Under the pieces are notes generated by a model, which was not told where the DNA came from, ran no database searches, and was given only the letters and a program-made list of their open reading frames with translations. A DNA stretch of 44,142 nucleotides, taken from Nemertoderma westbladi (taxonomy: Eukaryota; Xenacoelomorpha; Nemertodermatida; Nemertodermatidae). The translations under genes were made by a program, and so were the position numbers. Positions 10,353 to 21,600 of this stretch are shown here, piece after piece. The stretch covers positions 1 to 44,142 of the forward strand of contig JAUCBJ010007326.1 in NCBI GenBank assembly GCA_032718475.1, read 5' to 3'. The first letter of the stretch is position 1. Each line of letters opens with the position of its first letter.

Positions 10353-12102
10353 TATTTGACTACTATCAAGCCTAAATAAATTACAGTACATGCAGACTCC
10401 GAAATGGTTAGTTAGTATGCGTTCTAACCTAGTAGTACGACTTATTCTTTCGGGGGGGGGGGGGGGGGGGGATTTACCTTACAGTACTGGATGCCCCTAC
10501 TTTCCTAACCCGCACTTTATTGGACATACACTCTACATGCACTGCAATCCGTTCAGACCTATCAACAGTCAGACAACAGTCCAGCCTACAAATTATCTGT
10601 ACGATCTGAGCAGGCTTACACGTCTTCTGCTCAATATTAGCCTACAGATAAATAAAACTGACAGAAATAAGTAAACCATACAAAGGAATAAGGGGTGATC
10701 AATCCCTAATCCCCTAACAGCCTACAATATACAATATATCACAATCGAAATAATACTAGTACCTTTACTGCTGTAAGTACCGGTTCCGGTGGTTAGGTAG
10801 TTAGGCCTACAGGTTACCGGTCGACCGATACTTTTCAACTTTATTGCTTACTGCAATAAAGAAGCTATAACTGTTATTGTTCTTACCAGAACAATAGTCA
10901 ACTATATTTATTGCCTACACTGCAATCAGAGTTAATAACTGTTATTGTTCGCGCTTTTAGACCTTTAGCAGTTTAACCCGCTAATTTTAGGTGTCTTTTA
11001 GTTTGTAAATCGACTTTAGCCTATGACGAGTATTTGATACACTACATTAGCCGAAGCCAGCCTATGCGCGACCATTCACCCGCTGGATATACCCGGGAGA
11101 CTGGATTCGGGGGCTCTGACCTTATTGCGGTGTAGGCCTACTGTATTATTCGATTGATCGTTAATATATAATCTCTGACAAATATTATTCACTTTCGGGA
11201 AATATTAACAGTTCCCTTTGGACGTGGCGCTCTAAATATATAAACAGAGCTATGACTTACACTAAACACAACGGGATGGCTAATGATTCACGTATAAGGC
11301 GCATTCTTTAGGAGATGCTTTGTTATCTGTCACAGTCATGCACACTACCGGTACCGCACAATACTGCACACTGATCTGCCGACCTTCACTAATTTTAGTC
11401 ACATATAAAGAGAACAGCAATTGACCCATGTAGTACCTATGAAATAGCATTAGATTCACTCCAAAACCAATATCATATAAGTCACAATTGCTATATGTAA
11501 CCGGTCTCTTACCTTCAGTATATCAAGAAGATGGGGTTTTATGATTATTTCTCGATATTATCCAAATATAACAATTTTCCATCAACAGATACAATTAATA
11601 ACCGACAGTAAATAGCAGTAAAATAATGCGGTGAAAGATATGTATAGCATTTGACAGGCAGGATAACAGTTATACGTTCCGGTAATCAAAGCCGTTCTAA
11701 TGTTTTGGCTAAAGTCTGAAACAGAATAATTCCATAGCCGATGTTCATGGCATCTGTAAAACCAACACACTGAAACCTGTGCGCTGTTGTATGCAGCTTT
11801 CAACACAAAGAGAAATAGCTCTCATTGGCAGAACTCCAGATTCTATAGGTTCCACGAACGTCTAAATGCCAAACCTCCCTAGCCTTTGCGGCCCATAGCC
11901 AACACAAGGGTAAATCGCTCTGATTGGTCGATCATTGTTCTGATTGGTTAATCGAACAGAACGGCCATACGTACAGCAAATCGGCCAATCAGCCAGCAGA
12001 ATGCATCACTCGAGCAAGGCAGTTTTAGAGTATTTGAGCGCATTGAGGGAAAACTGGATTGCGGAGAAAAAGGGCCAGTTACATCCCGCAAAAGCTTTTA
12101 CA
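10353..12102 (-). mobile_element. Inverted, diverged relative of the LTR element (LTR plus leader fragment)
   Basis: Read on the minus strand from 12102 this matches the large LTR element: an LTR of about 1157 bp (12102 to 10946, starting tgtaaaagcttttgcg) followed by leader sequence (10945 to 10353) corresponding to about 13919-14420. Identity is clearly below that of the two plus-strand LTRs, so it is a separate older or subfamily insertion. The internal coding part and second LTR are missing. A G-run of about 20 bases lies at 10451-10470. Confidence 0.75.
10946..12102 (-). repeat. Solo-like LTR of the inverted element
   Basis: Its outer end is cgcaaaagcttttaca at 12087-12102, the complement of the start of the intact LTRs. 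Its inner end near 10946 matches the LTR terminus gcgcaaaca with one change. It shares the CCAAT-containing block seen in the plus-strand LTRs. Confidence 0.7.
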
Positions 12103-12774
12103 CTACTAGTCACTCAATTTTGGTCCAAATTTCTTGAAACCAACTTTTTTGGACTCAGCGTGATCGACTCTACAAAAGTTATCTTGTAGAATTTTTAATT
12201 AGCCATTTTTATTTTAATTAATTAAATTAATTAATTAATTATCATATTTTTAATTAAAATTGGCTAATTAGAAAAAATGGTAATATTTATAAAAATTCCA
12301 TAAGATAACTTTTAAAGAGCTTCCAAAGCTCGTTCGAATGAGCCATAAGGAAGAAAATTGGTTAAAAAATGACGGAGGAGTAGTAATTTGAAAATGAAAA
12401 ATGTCATTCCGAGAAAATGCCCTTCAAAGTTTAAACCGTCCCGCCAAAATTGGCTGTCTGCATTCTGGTTGGTTAATTATTTCCGGCACGAAGGATGCAC
12501 ACCAACGAGCTAAAATGTTCATTACGGGGTTTTTCGGGGTCGCTGATCTCATTTCCGATGTCAGTTTTAAATTTTGGTGGATTCTAGTCTGTCTGTCTGT
12601 CTGTCGGTCTTCTGTCTTTCTTACAATTTGACGGACAGACCGTCATATGGAAAAACAGTGATAACTCGAGAACTGAAAGAGGTCTCACTAAGCGGTTTTT
12701 AGATTTGTAATCCTTATTAAATTCTGCACTTGATGAAATAAAGAAACAACAATTTGAAAATTTTACCTGAGGGG
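12103..12774. other. Spacer between inverted LTRs, no gene seen
   Basis: It contains the AT-rich palindrome at 12174-12313 and a short gtct run at 12588-12605. Sequence adjoining 12779 may be the upstream part of the Penelope-like relic found beyond the 3' LTR, but no clear motif is visible. Confidence 0.45.
12174..12313. repeat. 140-bp imperfect AT-rich palindrome
   Basis: aaaagttatctt at the left pairs with the complement at 12301-12313. Inside, ttaattagcca pairs with tggctaatta, and a ttaattaa-rich centre is itself palindromic. It could form a cruciform or be a MITE-like remnant. Confidence 0.65.
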
Positions 12775-12779
12775 GGTAT
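12775..12779. other. Target site duplication, left of LTR element
   Basis: ggtat immediately precedes the 5' LTR, identical to 26139-26143 after the 3' LTR. Five base pairs fits BEL/Pao integration. Confidence 0.85.
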
Positions 12780-13918
12780 TGTAAAAGCTTTTGCGTAATT
12801 AGCCGGTTATTTTCCCCGTAAAGTACTCTGTAGTTGGTTTACTGGGCATAAAAAGGCCGTGTCCTTACTGTACTGGTGTTTTAGAGGACATAAAAGTCAT
12901 TTCTTCTGTATGTGTACTTTAGAGGACATAATCCGCAATTTCGTGACGCAATAAGCCGGATACTCTTGAAAACAGTGTGGCTACCATGACGACGGCTAAC
13001 AGCTGATATTGCCACGTCGAACATTTCTTTGTTCTTTGTTCTCTCTTTGTTCGGTCGACCAATCAGAGCGTTTTTTGTCTCTGTGTTGGAGGTTGGATAC
13101 AGAAACTCAGTAATTCAGTGTATATGTTTTTGCCCAGAGCCTAAGAACACCGGCTTTTGGCACCTCCGTGTTTCAGTCTTTAGCTTAACATTAGTAGGCT
13201 TAATTATAGAACGTATATCTGTTATCTAAACATATCATGCATATCTTACTTAACATTACTGCTTTTGCTGTCGGTTATTCATTATATTTGTTGATGGAAG
13301 ATTATATTTGGAATACTGATCAATAGTCAGACACCCCAATCTTCTTGATATACTAAAGGTTAGAGAGACCGGTTACATATAAACGATTGCGACTTATGTT
13401 AAGTGGTGTGAAGTGAATCTAATGCTATTTTATAGGCCCTACATGTATTGTCTGTTATTCTCTTTGTATGTGACTAAAATTAGTGAAGGTCGGCAGATTG
13501 GTGTGCAGCATTGTGCAGCATTGTGTATGATTGTGACTGATAACAAAGCATCTCCTAAAGAATGCGCCATATACGTGAATCTATAGCCATCTCATTGCGT
13601 CTGGTTTAAGTCATAACTCTGTTTACATATTTAGAGCGCCACGTCCTAAAGGAACTGTTAATATTTCCCGAAAGTGAATAATATTTGTCAGAGATTATAT
13701 ATTGCGATCAGTCGAATAATACAGTAGGCTTACACCATCAATCATTAAGCTTCCGAATTCAGTCTCCCGGGTATATCCAGCGGGTGAATGATTGCGCATA
13801 GACTGGCTTCGGCTAATGTAGTGTATCAAATACTCGTCATAGGCTAAAGACTATCTATCATCTAAAAGACATCCTAATTTGGCAGGTTAAACTGTCAAAG
13901 GTCTTAAAAGCGCAAACA
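12780..13918 (+). repeat. 5' LTR
   Basis: 1139 bp, TG...CA. It contains a TATA-like cataaaaagg at about 12847 and a CCAAT box in gaccaatcagagcg near 13059, plausible promoter parts. A 10-bp duplication (ttgtgcagca) near 13510 distinguishes it from the 3' LTR. The 66-codon open frame it carries is also in the other LTR and is not considered a gene. Confidence 0.9.
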
Positions 13919-14203
13919 ATAACAGATATTGCTTCTGGATTGCGGCGTAAGCAATCAAGTCGAAAGTACCGGTCGACCGGTAACCTGTACGGCCTGACTG
14001 CCTGATCCCACTCCCGAACCGGTACTTACAGTACAGGTACAGCAGTATTATTCGATTTGATAATTATATACCGGTAGGCCTTAATAATTAATCAGGGACT
14101 GGCCGCCCTGGTTTTTTATTGAGATTTTACTTGTTTCTGTCAGGTTTTATTTATTTGTAGGCCAGTATTGAGCAGAAGGCGTGTAAGCCTGCTCAGATTG
14201 TAC

Positions 14204-14785
14204 AGATAATTTGTAGGCTGGACTGTTGTCTGACTGTTGTTAGGTCTGAACGGATTGCAGTGTGTGTAGAGCGTCTGTCCGATAAAGTGCTGGTTAGGAA
14301 ATGTAGGGGCTTCCAGTGCTGTGAGGTAAATCCCCCAGTGAAAGAATAAGTCGTACTACTAGGTTAGAACGCATACTAACTAATCATTTCGGAGTCTGCA
14401 TGTCCTGTAGTTTATTTAGGCTTGATAGTAGTCTGCCAGCGTTTGGTCTGTACTTTGTTTGTGTAGTCTGTACGGGTAGCGTATAATTTTATTTAGATAA
14501 TTTGTAGGCTGGATAGTTGTCTGGCTGTTGTTGGGTTTGAGGAAATTTCGGTGTGTGTAGAGCATCTGTCCGATAAAGTGCTAGTTGGGAACGTAGGGGC
14601 TTCAAGTGCTGTGAGGTAAACCCCCTGTGAAAGAATAAGTCGTACTACTAGGTTAGAACGCATACTAACTAATCATTTCGGAGTCTGCATATACCGTAGT
14701 TTGTTTAGGCTTGATAGTAGTCTGTCAGTATTTGGTCTGCATTTTGTTTGAGTAGTTTGTACGCGTAGCGTAATATTTATTATTC
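14204..14785. repeat. Tandem duplication, 291-bp period
   Basis: Two units, starting at agataatttgtaggctgga (14204 and 14495), share the string cgtactactaggttagaacg and the end gtagcgta. Divergence is moderate (roughly one tenth). Confidence 0.85.
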
Positions 14786-15741
14786 AGAGTTTATGCGATT
14801 ATTCGCAACATTCATTCCCCAAGTTTATTCCTACAGTAATTGTGTTTGTTATACATACCGTTATAGTTAAACTAACCCCGGTACTACATCAGGGCTGCTC
14901 GGCGTAGGTAAAGACTGGAGATTTTATGCTTTGGTCACTCCGGCAGATACCGTGGTTCTTTTAGCTGTTCAAGTATTTTTAACTACTAATTATTTGTTGT
15001 ACAAGTACTTGTACCTAATTTAGGGTTTAGTGTACTGTACTTTCCGAAGGTGATTAGTGTGTAGGCAGTATATTTGTGTTGTAAAGTGGTTAATAGGCAC
15101 GTTGGTTCTGGTAGACCGCGGTAATTAATCTCTAGGTAGGAACACTCCGTGATACATAACGTAGTACCTATAGCGATACGGTTATAGGTCGTCAGGCGGT
15201 GGTATTTTCCTATCTGGACAACGCAGTATATTTACTACTACTTATTATTTTCAAATACCGTAGTAACCTGTCCGTTGTAATAACCAGATATTCTAACCCT
15301 TTGTTAGGCTGGTTAGTAGACTTCTTGTAAAATTACCCTAAAAATTCGTATTTGTGTATTTGTAATTAAATTTTTGTGTTTATTTAGAGATTGTAATCTC
15401 AACCCGAATTGTACGTAATTTGTAGTATTAAGTAACTTAGGTAAATTAGAATTATTTGTTTTAGTGTCTAACAAGTAGCACTCCACTGAGAGCGCACAGC
15501 TTATGTGTAGTGACTCCCCCAGAAATAATAACATTTATTTCAAACATTGACAAAACCCATTAAACGGGTATATATATATTATAAATCAACTCAAACGATT
15601 TATAAATAGTAGGCCTGCCATACAACAATTAGGTCTCAATATCAGTTGGACTACTGCTTAAATAATGGTAATAAAGTAAGTTAAAGTAACCAAGTAACCC
15701 TTAAAATTCAGAAATTCAATTATTCTAAAATAATTGATATA

Positions 15742-15995
15742 CCGGTATTTACAATAGGCTTATTATCTTTATTTCTATAAATTTAGGCTGAAATTATACC
15801 GGTATTCTGTAATTAATTCTAGTCTGTAATTATACTTATATATACACATTATAAGTGTAAGCTGTATACCGGTATTCACGATAGGCCTATTATATATATA
15901 AATTTAGGCTGAAATCATACCGGTATTCTGTAATTAATTCTAGTTACTAATAATACTTATATATACTATAAGCATACCGGTATTCTAATATTATA
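15742..15995. repeat. Tandem duplication, about 127-bp period, with accggtat motifs
   Basis: Units start at 15741 and 15868 with accggtatt-(t/c)ac-ataggc. Each contains aaatttaggctgaaat and ttctgtaattaattctag, followed by a third partial start near 15976. Confidence 0.75.
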
Positions 15996-16118
15996 TATAT
16001 ATCACGCTACACTGAGTAGCAGTATCGGTAATTAATTACTAGGCTAGCAGTTAATGCTGAATTACTAGACTTGCTTAGACTGTAATATAGCAGTAGGCAT
16101 TCAACTGTGTAAACAAAC

Positions 16119-17628
16119 ATGTCTGATACTAAGCAGAACCTGTCAGACAGTTTATTAGATGTAACTATCTGCGACTCAGATAAGGGTGTAGAACCGTCTA
16201 CACCTAAGTTCAGTTCACCTCCCACTGTGAGGAAGGTCATCCCTCCAGTAGTAATAACAGAACCTAGGCTGGTCCAACATCGTAGGTCTATCATAGGCAC
16301 TCGAGCTCAGGTCAAGCGGGACCAAGAAGCAGCGGAACAGCAACAACCCGCGAGCCAAGAACTTATTTCTCAGCGGCCCGACAGCTCCAGTAGTGAGGAT
16401 ACTGTAGAGCTGACACCCGAGCGCGGAGCAAAGATGACGGATGCGGTTTATTCGGATCCCCTTCTCATCCTGCCTGCAGCCGTACTCACTAGGATATTGA
16501 TCGCGGTGGAAGAACACCAGATCGATTGGGCGAGAAGTCAGCGATCAACTAAAGATAGTTATGCGGGATACACAAGGGAAGAACTGAAGTCTATTGTCGA
16601 GTCGCAATGGAACTTCCCCGGACCCGGACTCCCGTTTGATTTATCAGAAGCTGCCTGGGAAGACATACACCGGATGGGAGTAACCAAGGAAACCATCGAT
16701 CCAGCTGTGTGGAAGAGGTCCGCAGCCGGATACGCACAGGGATTCTTCAGCTCTATGGAGCGAGTAGAAAGAACAACTGTTTCAACAACCCCAAGGACCT
16801 CAAGAGCAGGGACAACTGCTTTATCAAGTTAGAGAAAGAATTCTACGAATCAGGCTAATCTTATCGGCCTTTGAAGAGGCTTCTAAAAGAAGACAAGACA
16901 CGTCGTTGCAAGTTGCCGTAAAGACTTGGTTTCAGCGGGTGAGTCTCCAGGTTCAAGGAACAGCTCAGTGGAAAGCTCAGCTGGAGGAGCGCTCAACCCA
17001 TGGAGAATCAACAGACGCTACTTTTTCCCAAGTGGAAAGTGAAGCGACGGCAGAGAAACCGCATAAGAGGGATGCCATTGACATCTATCTGTCAGACTAT
17101 CAGCGTTTTTTAGGAGATGAAGAGTTGAGGAGAAGGTTAGATGGACTTAGCCCTAATAGTGAAGGAGCCCAGAGTGTGTTGGACGCAATTGATGTGGATA
17201 GGATAGCTGCGAACCAAGCTAAATTTGATGAAAGTATCCGCATCGCTAAGGTTCAAGAAGAACAAGTAAAGAAAAAACGTATAGAAGATAGAAAGACAGC
17301 AGCAGCGGCAGTGGCAGCGGCAGAAGCGGAAAGAAAAGCGGCAGAAGTGGATAGAAAAGCGGCAGAGGCAGCGGCAGAGGCAAAAGCGGCAGCGGCAGAG
17401 GCAAAAGCGGCAGCTGCAGCAGTAGAAGCCAAAAGAAAGGCGGCCGAAGCGGAAAGAAAAGTGGCAGCAGCAGAAGCGGAAAGAAAGGCGGCCGAAGCGG
17501 AAAGAAAAATAGCAGTGGCAGAAGCAGAACGGAGGGCATCTGAAGAGACAACCCAACTAGAGTTGGAAAATCTTCAAGAGAGACAAGACAACTTTAATAA
17601 ACTTTCCCAGTGTCTTTTCCCAGGGTAG
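16119..17628 (+). pseudogene. Unrecognised coiled-coil ORF upstream of gag (one frameshift)
   Basis: Starts at an ATG in good context (A at -3, aaacaaacatg). The first frame runs to 16830. At about 16765-16800 the protein-like reading moves to the frame that ends at TAG 17626-17628, so the original product was about 500 residues. The N-terminal 110 residues are polar, Ser/Pro/Gln-rich and probably disordered. A compact middle segment (about residues 105-215, with VLTRILIAVEEHQIDWARSQ and DLSEAAWEDIHRMGV) looks folded. After the shift comes a Gln-rich helix region, and a long Ala/Glu/Lys heptad-like coiled coil (17280-17540, repeated AEAERKAAE blocks). No zinc knuckle, protease or polymerase motif is seen, so it is not the normal gag, which lies downstream. 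Function unknown; a structural or accessory role for the element is a guess. Confidence 0.7.
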
Positions 17629-18680
17629 CACTATTGGAATGGAGGTGTTACATCGGAATGGGCAGGTTCTGATGATTCTGTTGGTACTACTATTGGAATG
17701 GAGGTGGCACCCGGAATATCGGCTGCAAGGAGGGGTTGGTGTTGTAGTGTGGTCCGAGTGAATGATACTCTGGATTCTGTGGTGTGTGTGGACGATCAGT
17801 GGCAGTTTGCTTGAGCTTTCTGTTGCTGTGGGTACGTGGTATACGTGAGTGTATGTATGGGCACTGCGAGTGAGTATGGGAACCCTTCCCGGTTGGTTCA
17901 GTCGCCGCTGGTATTAGTAGGACCATATCTTTACTGCGCCCCAGCATACTTTGTGCACACTAAGTTATTTTGCCCTGACGGCAAAATAAGGTACTCTCGA
18001 CTCTTTTGACAGTCGATACAATTTTGTCCCCTCTGATTTTGTCCCCGATTTTGTCTTTCCCGATTATGTCCTCTGTGTGTGCATGGTATGTGTCAGATTT
18101 TGTGTTTACCGTAGTGTACTTGATATTGTGAACATCTGTTGAGTACACGTGTACAGTGACTGGTAAGTGGTTACTTGTTCCTAGCTTTCGAGCTAGTCAG
18201 TATTGTTTGCGGAACCGACTTCCCCTCAATACTGCCGGCGAGGCGGGTGAAAACGTGTCAATATTCCATGTTGGGTAGCGCAAGCCCACTTGGGACAAGA
18301 CCGTCGGTTTGGCTCAAGGGCGACCTTGATGCTCGATCGCTATCGACTGGTCCACCCGCCGGTTGACTCTCTGAGTTGGCTCAATGTACAGTCAGGCCAC
18401 AGTAAGTTGACAGTAGCCGACCATCTGGCTACACTGACGAGCTGTGCCGGTGTGATCGGGGGATTGAAAAGTGAACCCGGGAAGCATCGGGCTACCCTCC
18501 GGCCCGGTCTGATAAAAACATCAGTCGGACTGGCCCCAAGGGTAGTGGAAAAGCGTCCGCCTCGTGGGTGCGCCTCGGGGAGGAGCCCAGAAGGACGTAA
18601 GCGATACATCATCTGAGGAAGGTGATACCACCGATCCTGAAGGCGGAGGAAATCGATCTCGCCTAAGCAGACGTAAAAGA
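17629..18680 (+). other. Spacer between ORF1 and gag-protease
   Basis: No protein-like frame. It contains two copies of actattggaatggaggt (about 17630 and 17688), a run of attttgtcccc-type repeats at 18020-18060, and a ctggtaagtgg donor-like site near 18160. The reading frame of the next gene is open from 18546, but the first ATG is at 18681. Confidence 0.5.
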
Positions 18681-21600
18681 ATGTCCCACCGTCAGAAATT
18701 GCCTGATTTGCCCCCAGCTGTTAGAAGGCAACTAAATAACACAGATTTAGGTAGTACAGAACCCACAGACCAAATAATTAAAATAAAAAGACTCCCTACT
18801 ATAGTAGATGAGCCTGAAATAATTAGGCCTGTTCTTGAAATCACCCCTTCGGTGATAGAGACACCTGTGCTCCCTGAACCTACCTCTAAATTCCCTCTGC
18901 ACAGCACTAAGCTACCTGTGCCCAGTAGAACAGCCCATGAGACAGTTCAGGTCCTGGACTCCGAGCGAAATATTCATGATTTGTCGCCCGTTGTCCCTCG
19001 TCCGCCCGCTACAACGTTGGCGAATCCCGCTTCGGCGGTCGAATGGGTGGATGAGAGACGATGGGGGATGGATCTCCTGCTCGGACAGATGCAGGAGACC
19101 GTTCAGCAATTCAAGGGCACAGTAAGGGAAAGTAGGTTAGAGTTGCAAGAAGTGCAGCAAAGTATCGCGCTAGAACGCGATAAATTAGTAAATACACAAA
19201 GGGGTATACCACCACCCCCTATAACAATGTGTCAACCTGTTAGGTCTGAAGTATCTCATGCGCAAGGTGTGGAGCCTACACGCATCTATACTGTTAGTGT
19301 TAGTGAAGTAGAAACTCCTATAGTAAACCCTATTAAGGGTAATTATAAACCTGTTGACAGTGATATTCCCTATAGACTTGATAATAATCCGAGAAATTTA
19401 TATACCAATAACTCGATATTAAATAATACGATGGCCCAAGAAAGTTTTACGCGTCAAATGGCTAGAACCGAAGCCCGTCAAGTGGTAAGGATGGGAGAGA
19501 TCGTCAAGTTCAATGGAGATGAGATGAAATGGTTACCTTTTAATGAATATTACAAAGATAACATACAGAACTTCGTGTTATCTAACGGAGAAAAGCTTAG
19601 ATTCCTCATCGAGTGCTTGGAGGGATCTCCCAAGTTAATGGCGTTAAAGTTTATTGGACATCCAGATGGATTAAGACAAGTTTGGGATACAATAAACATC
19701 AGGTATGGTAATAGGACTAACATAGCTAGGTATTTGTATGCAAAATTAATGGCGCCCCGAAAGTTTCTTAGCAGCGGGATTATAGAGTTTTCCGACGAAA
19801 TTCAGGAGATCTGTAGACAGCTAGATTGGTTAGGTAAGTCTCATGAATACCAGAATTCTATGGTTGTAGGAGCCTTAGCATCAACTCTGCCAAAGGGTGG
19901 AGTAGGTACACGCTGGGATAAGAAAGTGTTATATATGATGGAACAACAACAACGAGACCCTACCATGGCTGATCTCATGTCATTCTTGGATGGAGAAGTG
20001 AAATTACAGCTCCTAAAACTGTCCAGAGAGAAGACACCGGAAAACAAGGTAAGTGAAAAACCCGTCTCTAGGAGAAAGGTAACACCAGTGTGTTATACAG
20101 ACGACGGCGAAAGCCAGACTTCTCAAGGAGAGGATAGCGGGAAAGACACTGACAGATCTTATTATGTCAATAAAATGCCTAAAGATCAGGTAAGTAAATT
20201 CAAGTCTCGAACCAATGACAGGAGAGAACAGGTAAGAAAAACTCCTCCTACGTCTCCTAAGAGAATTCAAGTAAGAAAGCCCGAAGAAAGAACGAGTGTG
20301 CACAACGTTACTCAAAGTAAGGTAAGTAACATCAAACCAAAATGTGTGCTGTGCGACGGGCCCCACCGTTTGAATATGTGTGATAAATTCCTAAAGAAAT
20401 CATTAAAGGATAGATGTGAAGTCATGTGGGATAAGCGGTTGTGTTATAATTGCCTCAGACGAGGACACCAACGGCGAACCTGTTACTCCGACGCAAGGTG
20501 TGCAAAGTGCGGCGCAAAACATCATATCTTGTTGCACACGGAATTCGAACGAAACAGCCCGAGTCAGGTAAGTGAGTCCGAACTACATGTCCAATTCAGT
20601 GATGTGAACGACACTGACCAATATTCTGAGATGGAAGGATTCTATACGGACGAATTCTCCGACGAAAACGAATCCTGTTACCTGACAAATACCGCAGTGT
20701 ATCGAGCACTTACGTATGAAAAGGACACCGACAGCGAGCTCCCCCCAACTACTTCTGATCGACAACCATCTTGGAAAGCGCCACCTTCCAATGTAGGAAT
20801 CCGAGAATTTCCTGTAGTACAGGTAAGGGTCCACGGATCTAAAAGGAGTTATATAGTTAACGCCCTCCTTGACCCCGGTAGCACTGGAACATTCATCGAC
20901 AAAGAACTAGCCGAAGACATCTTTGCTGGACAACCCAAGTTCCGAACTAAGTTAAACATGTCAGGAATTATGCATGTTTGGAAATCTACAGTAATAGCGG
21001 ATTATTATGTAGGTGCGTTGTCCACCCCCCAGGATGAACTAGGAGAACACAGCATAAGGTCAGTAAAAATGGTGGCGATAAAGAACTTCGGTACCAGCCA
21101 ATTAGAGCCTTATAACTGGGATGAGGACGATTTCACCCAGCAGTTTGATATACCTAGATTCAACACCGATTACCCTGGAGTGCCAATACTCATCGGTCAA
21201 AATGCGCATGAAGCGCTCGAGACATTGGAGAAACGGCCTGCTCAACCGCAACCCCTACAAGCTTATGCGGGAAGAACTAGAGTGGGTTGGTACTTTACTG
21301 GCCCTTCCCGTAGAACTCTCATGGAAAGATTACCGAAAGACCAGGTATGTCAAGTGAGAGAATGGGAAGTCGAGAGCAGTGAGTTAGACGATCCAACTGA
21401 GGGAACACCATACTCCTCAGATAATGACGATATCAACTCCAATGTAGATCAATGGAGACATTGTCCCGAGACGATCAATCTAGCCGACATCGCTTCCAGA
21501 GGAGCAACTCCTCAAGAACTGATAGATACTCCAGCGTGGTTAGGTGGACCCGACTTCCTAAGTAAAGAAGATGAATGGCCTCCTCATCTTACCCCGGCTA

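Larger units (their letters stand above)
13919..16118 (+). other. Long untranslated leader of the LTR element
   Basis: No protein-like ORF. It contains two tandem duplications (14204-14785 and 15742-15995) and many accggtat motifs. The first part matches the inverted element at 10353-10945. Confidence 0.6.

Noticed and set aside
13029-13229. 66-codon frame conserved in both LTRs (also 25259-25459)
   Set aside because: It starts at a non-ATG codon, and conservation follows from LTR duplication, not coding constraint.
13936-13952. tggattgcggcgtaagc as primer binding site
   Set aside because: It lies 17 bases past the LTR end and its complement does not look like a tRNA 3' end beyond CCA.
17137-17556. 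139-codon Cys/Phe-rich and 101-codon Leu/Pro-rich minus-strand frames
   Set aside because: They are antisense shadows of the Ala/Glu/Lys coiled-coil coding region.
18290-18616. 108-codon plus-strand frame before gag-protease
   Set aside because: No domain, overlaps other open frames on both strands, and not linked in frame to the gag ATG.
20013-20366. 117-codon minus-strand frame inside gag-protease
   Set aside because: Antisense shadow of the BEL/Pao frame, which has clear domain evidence.
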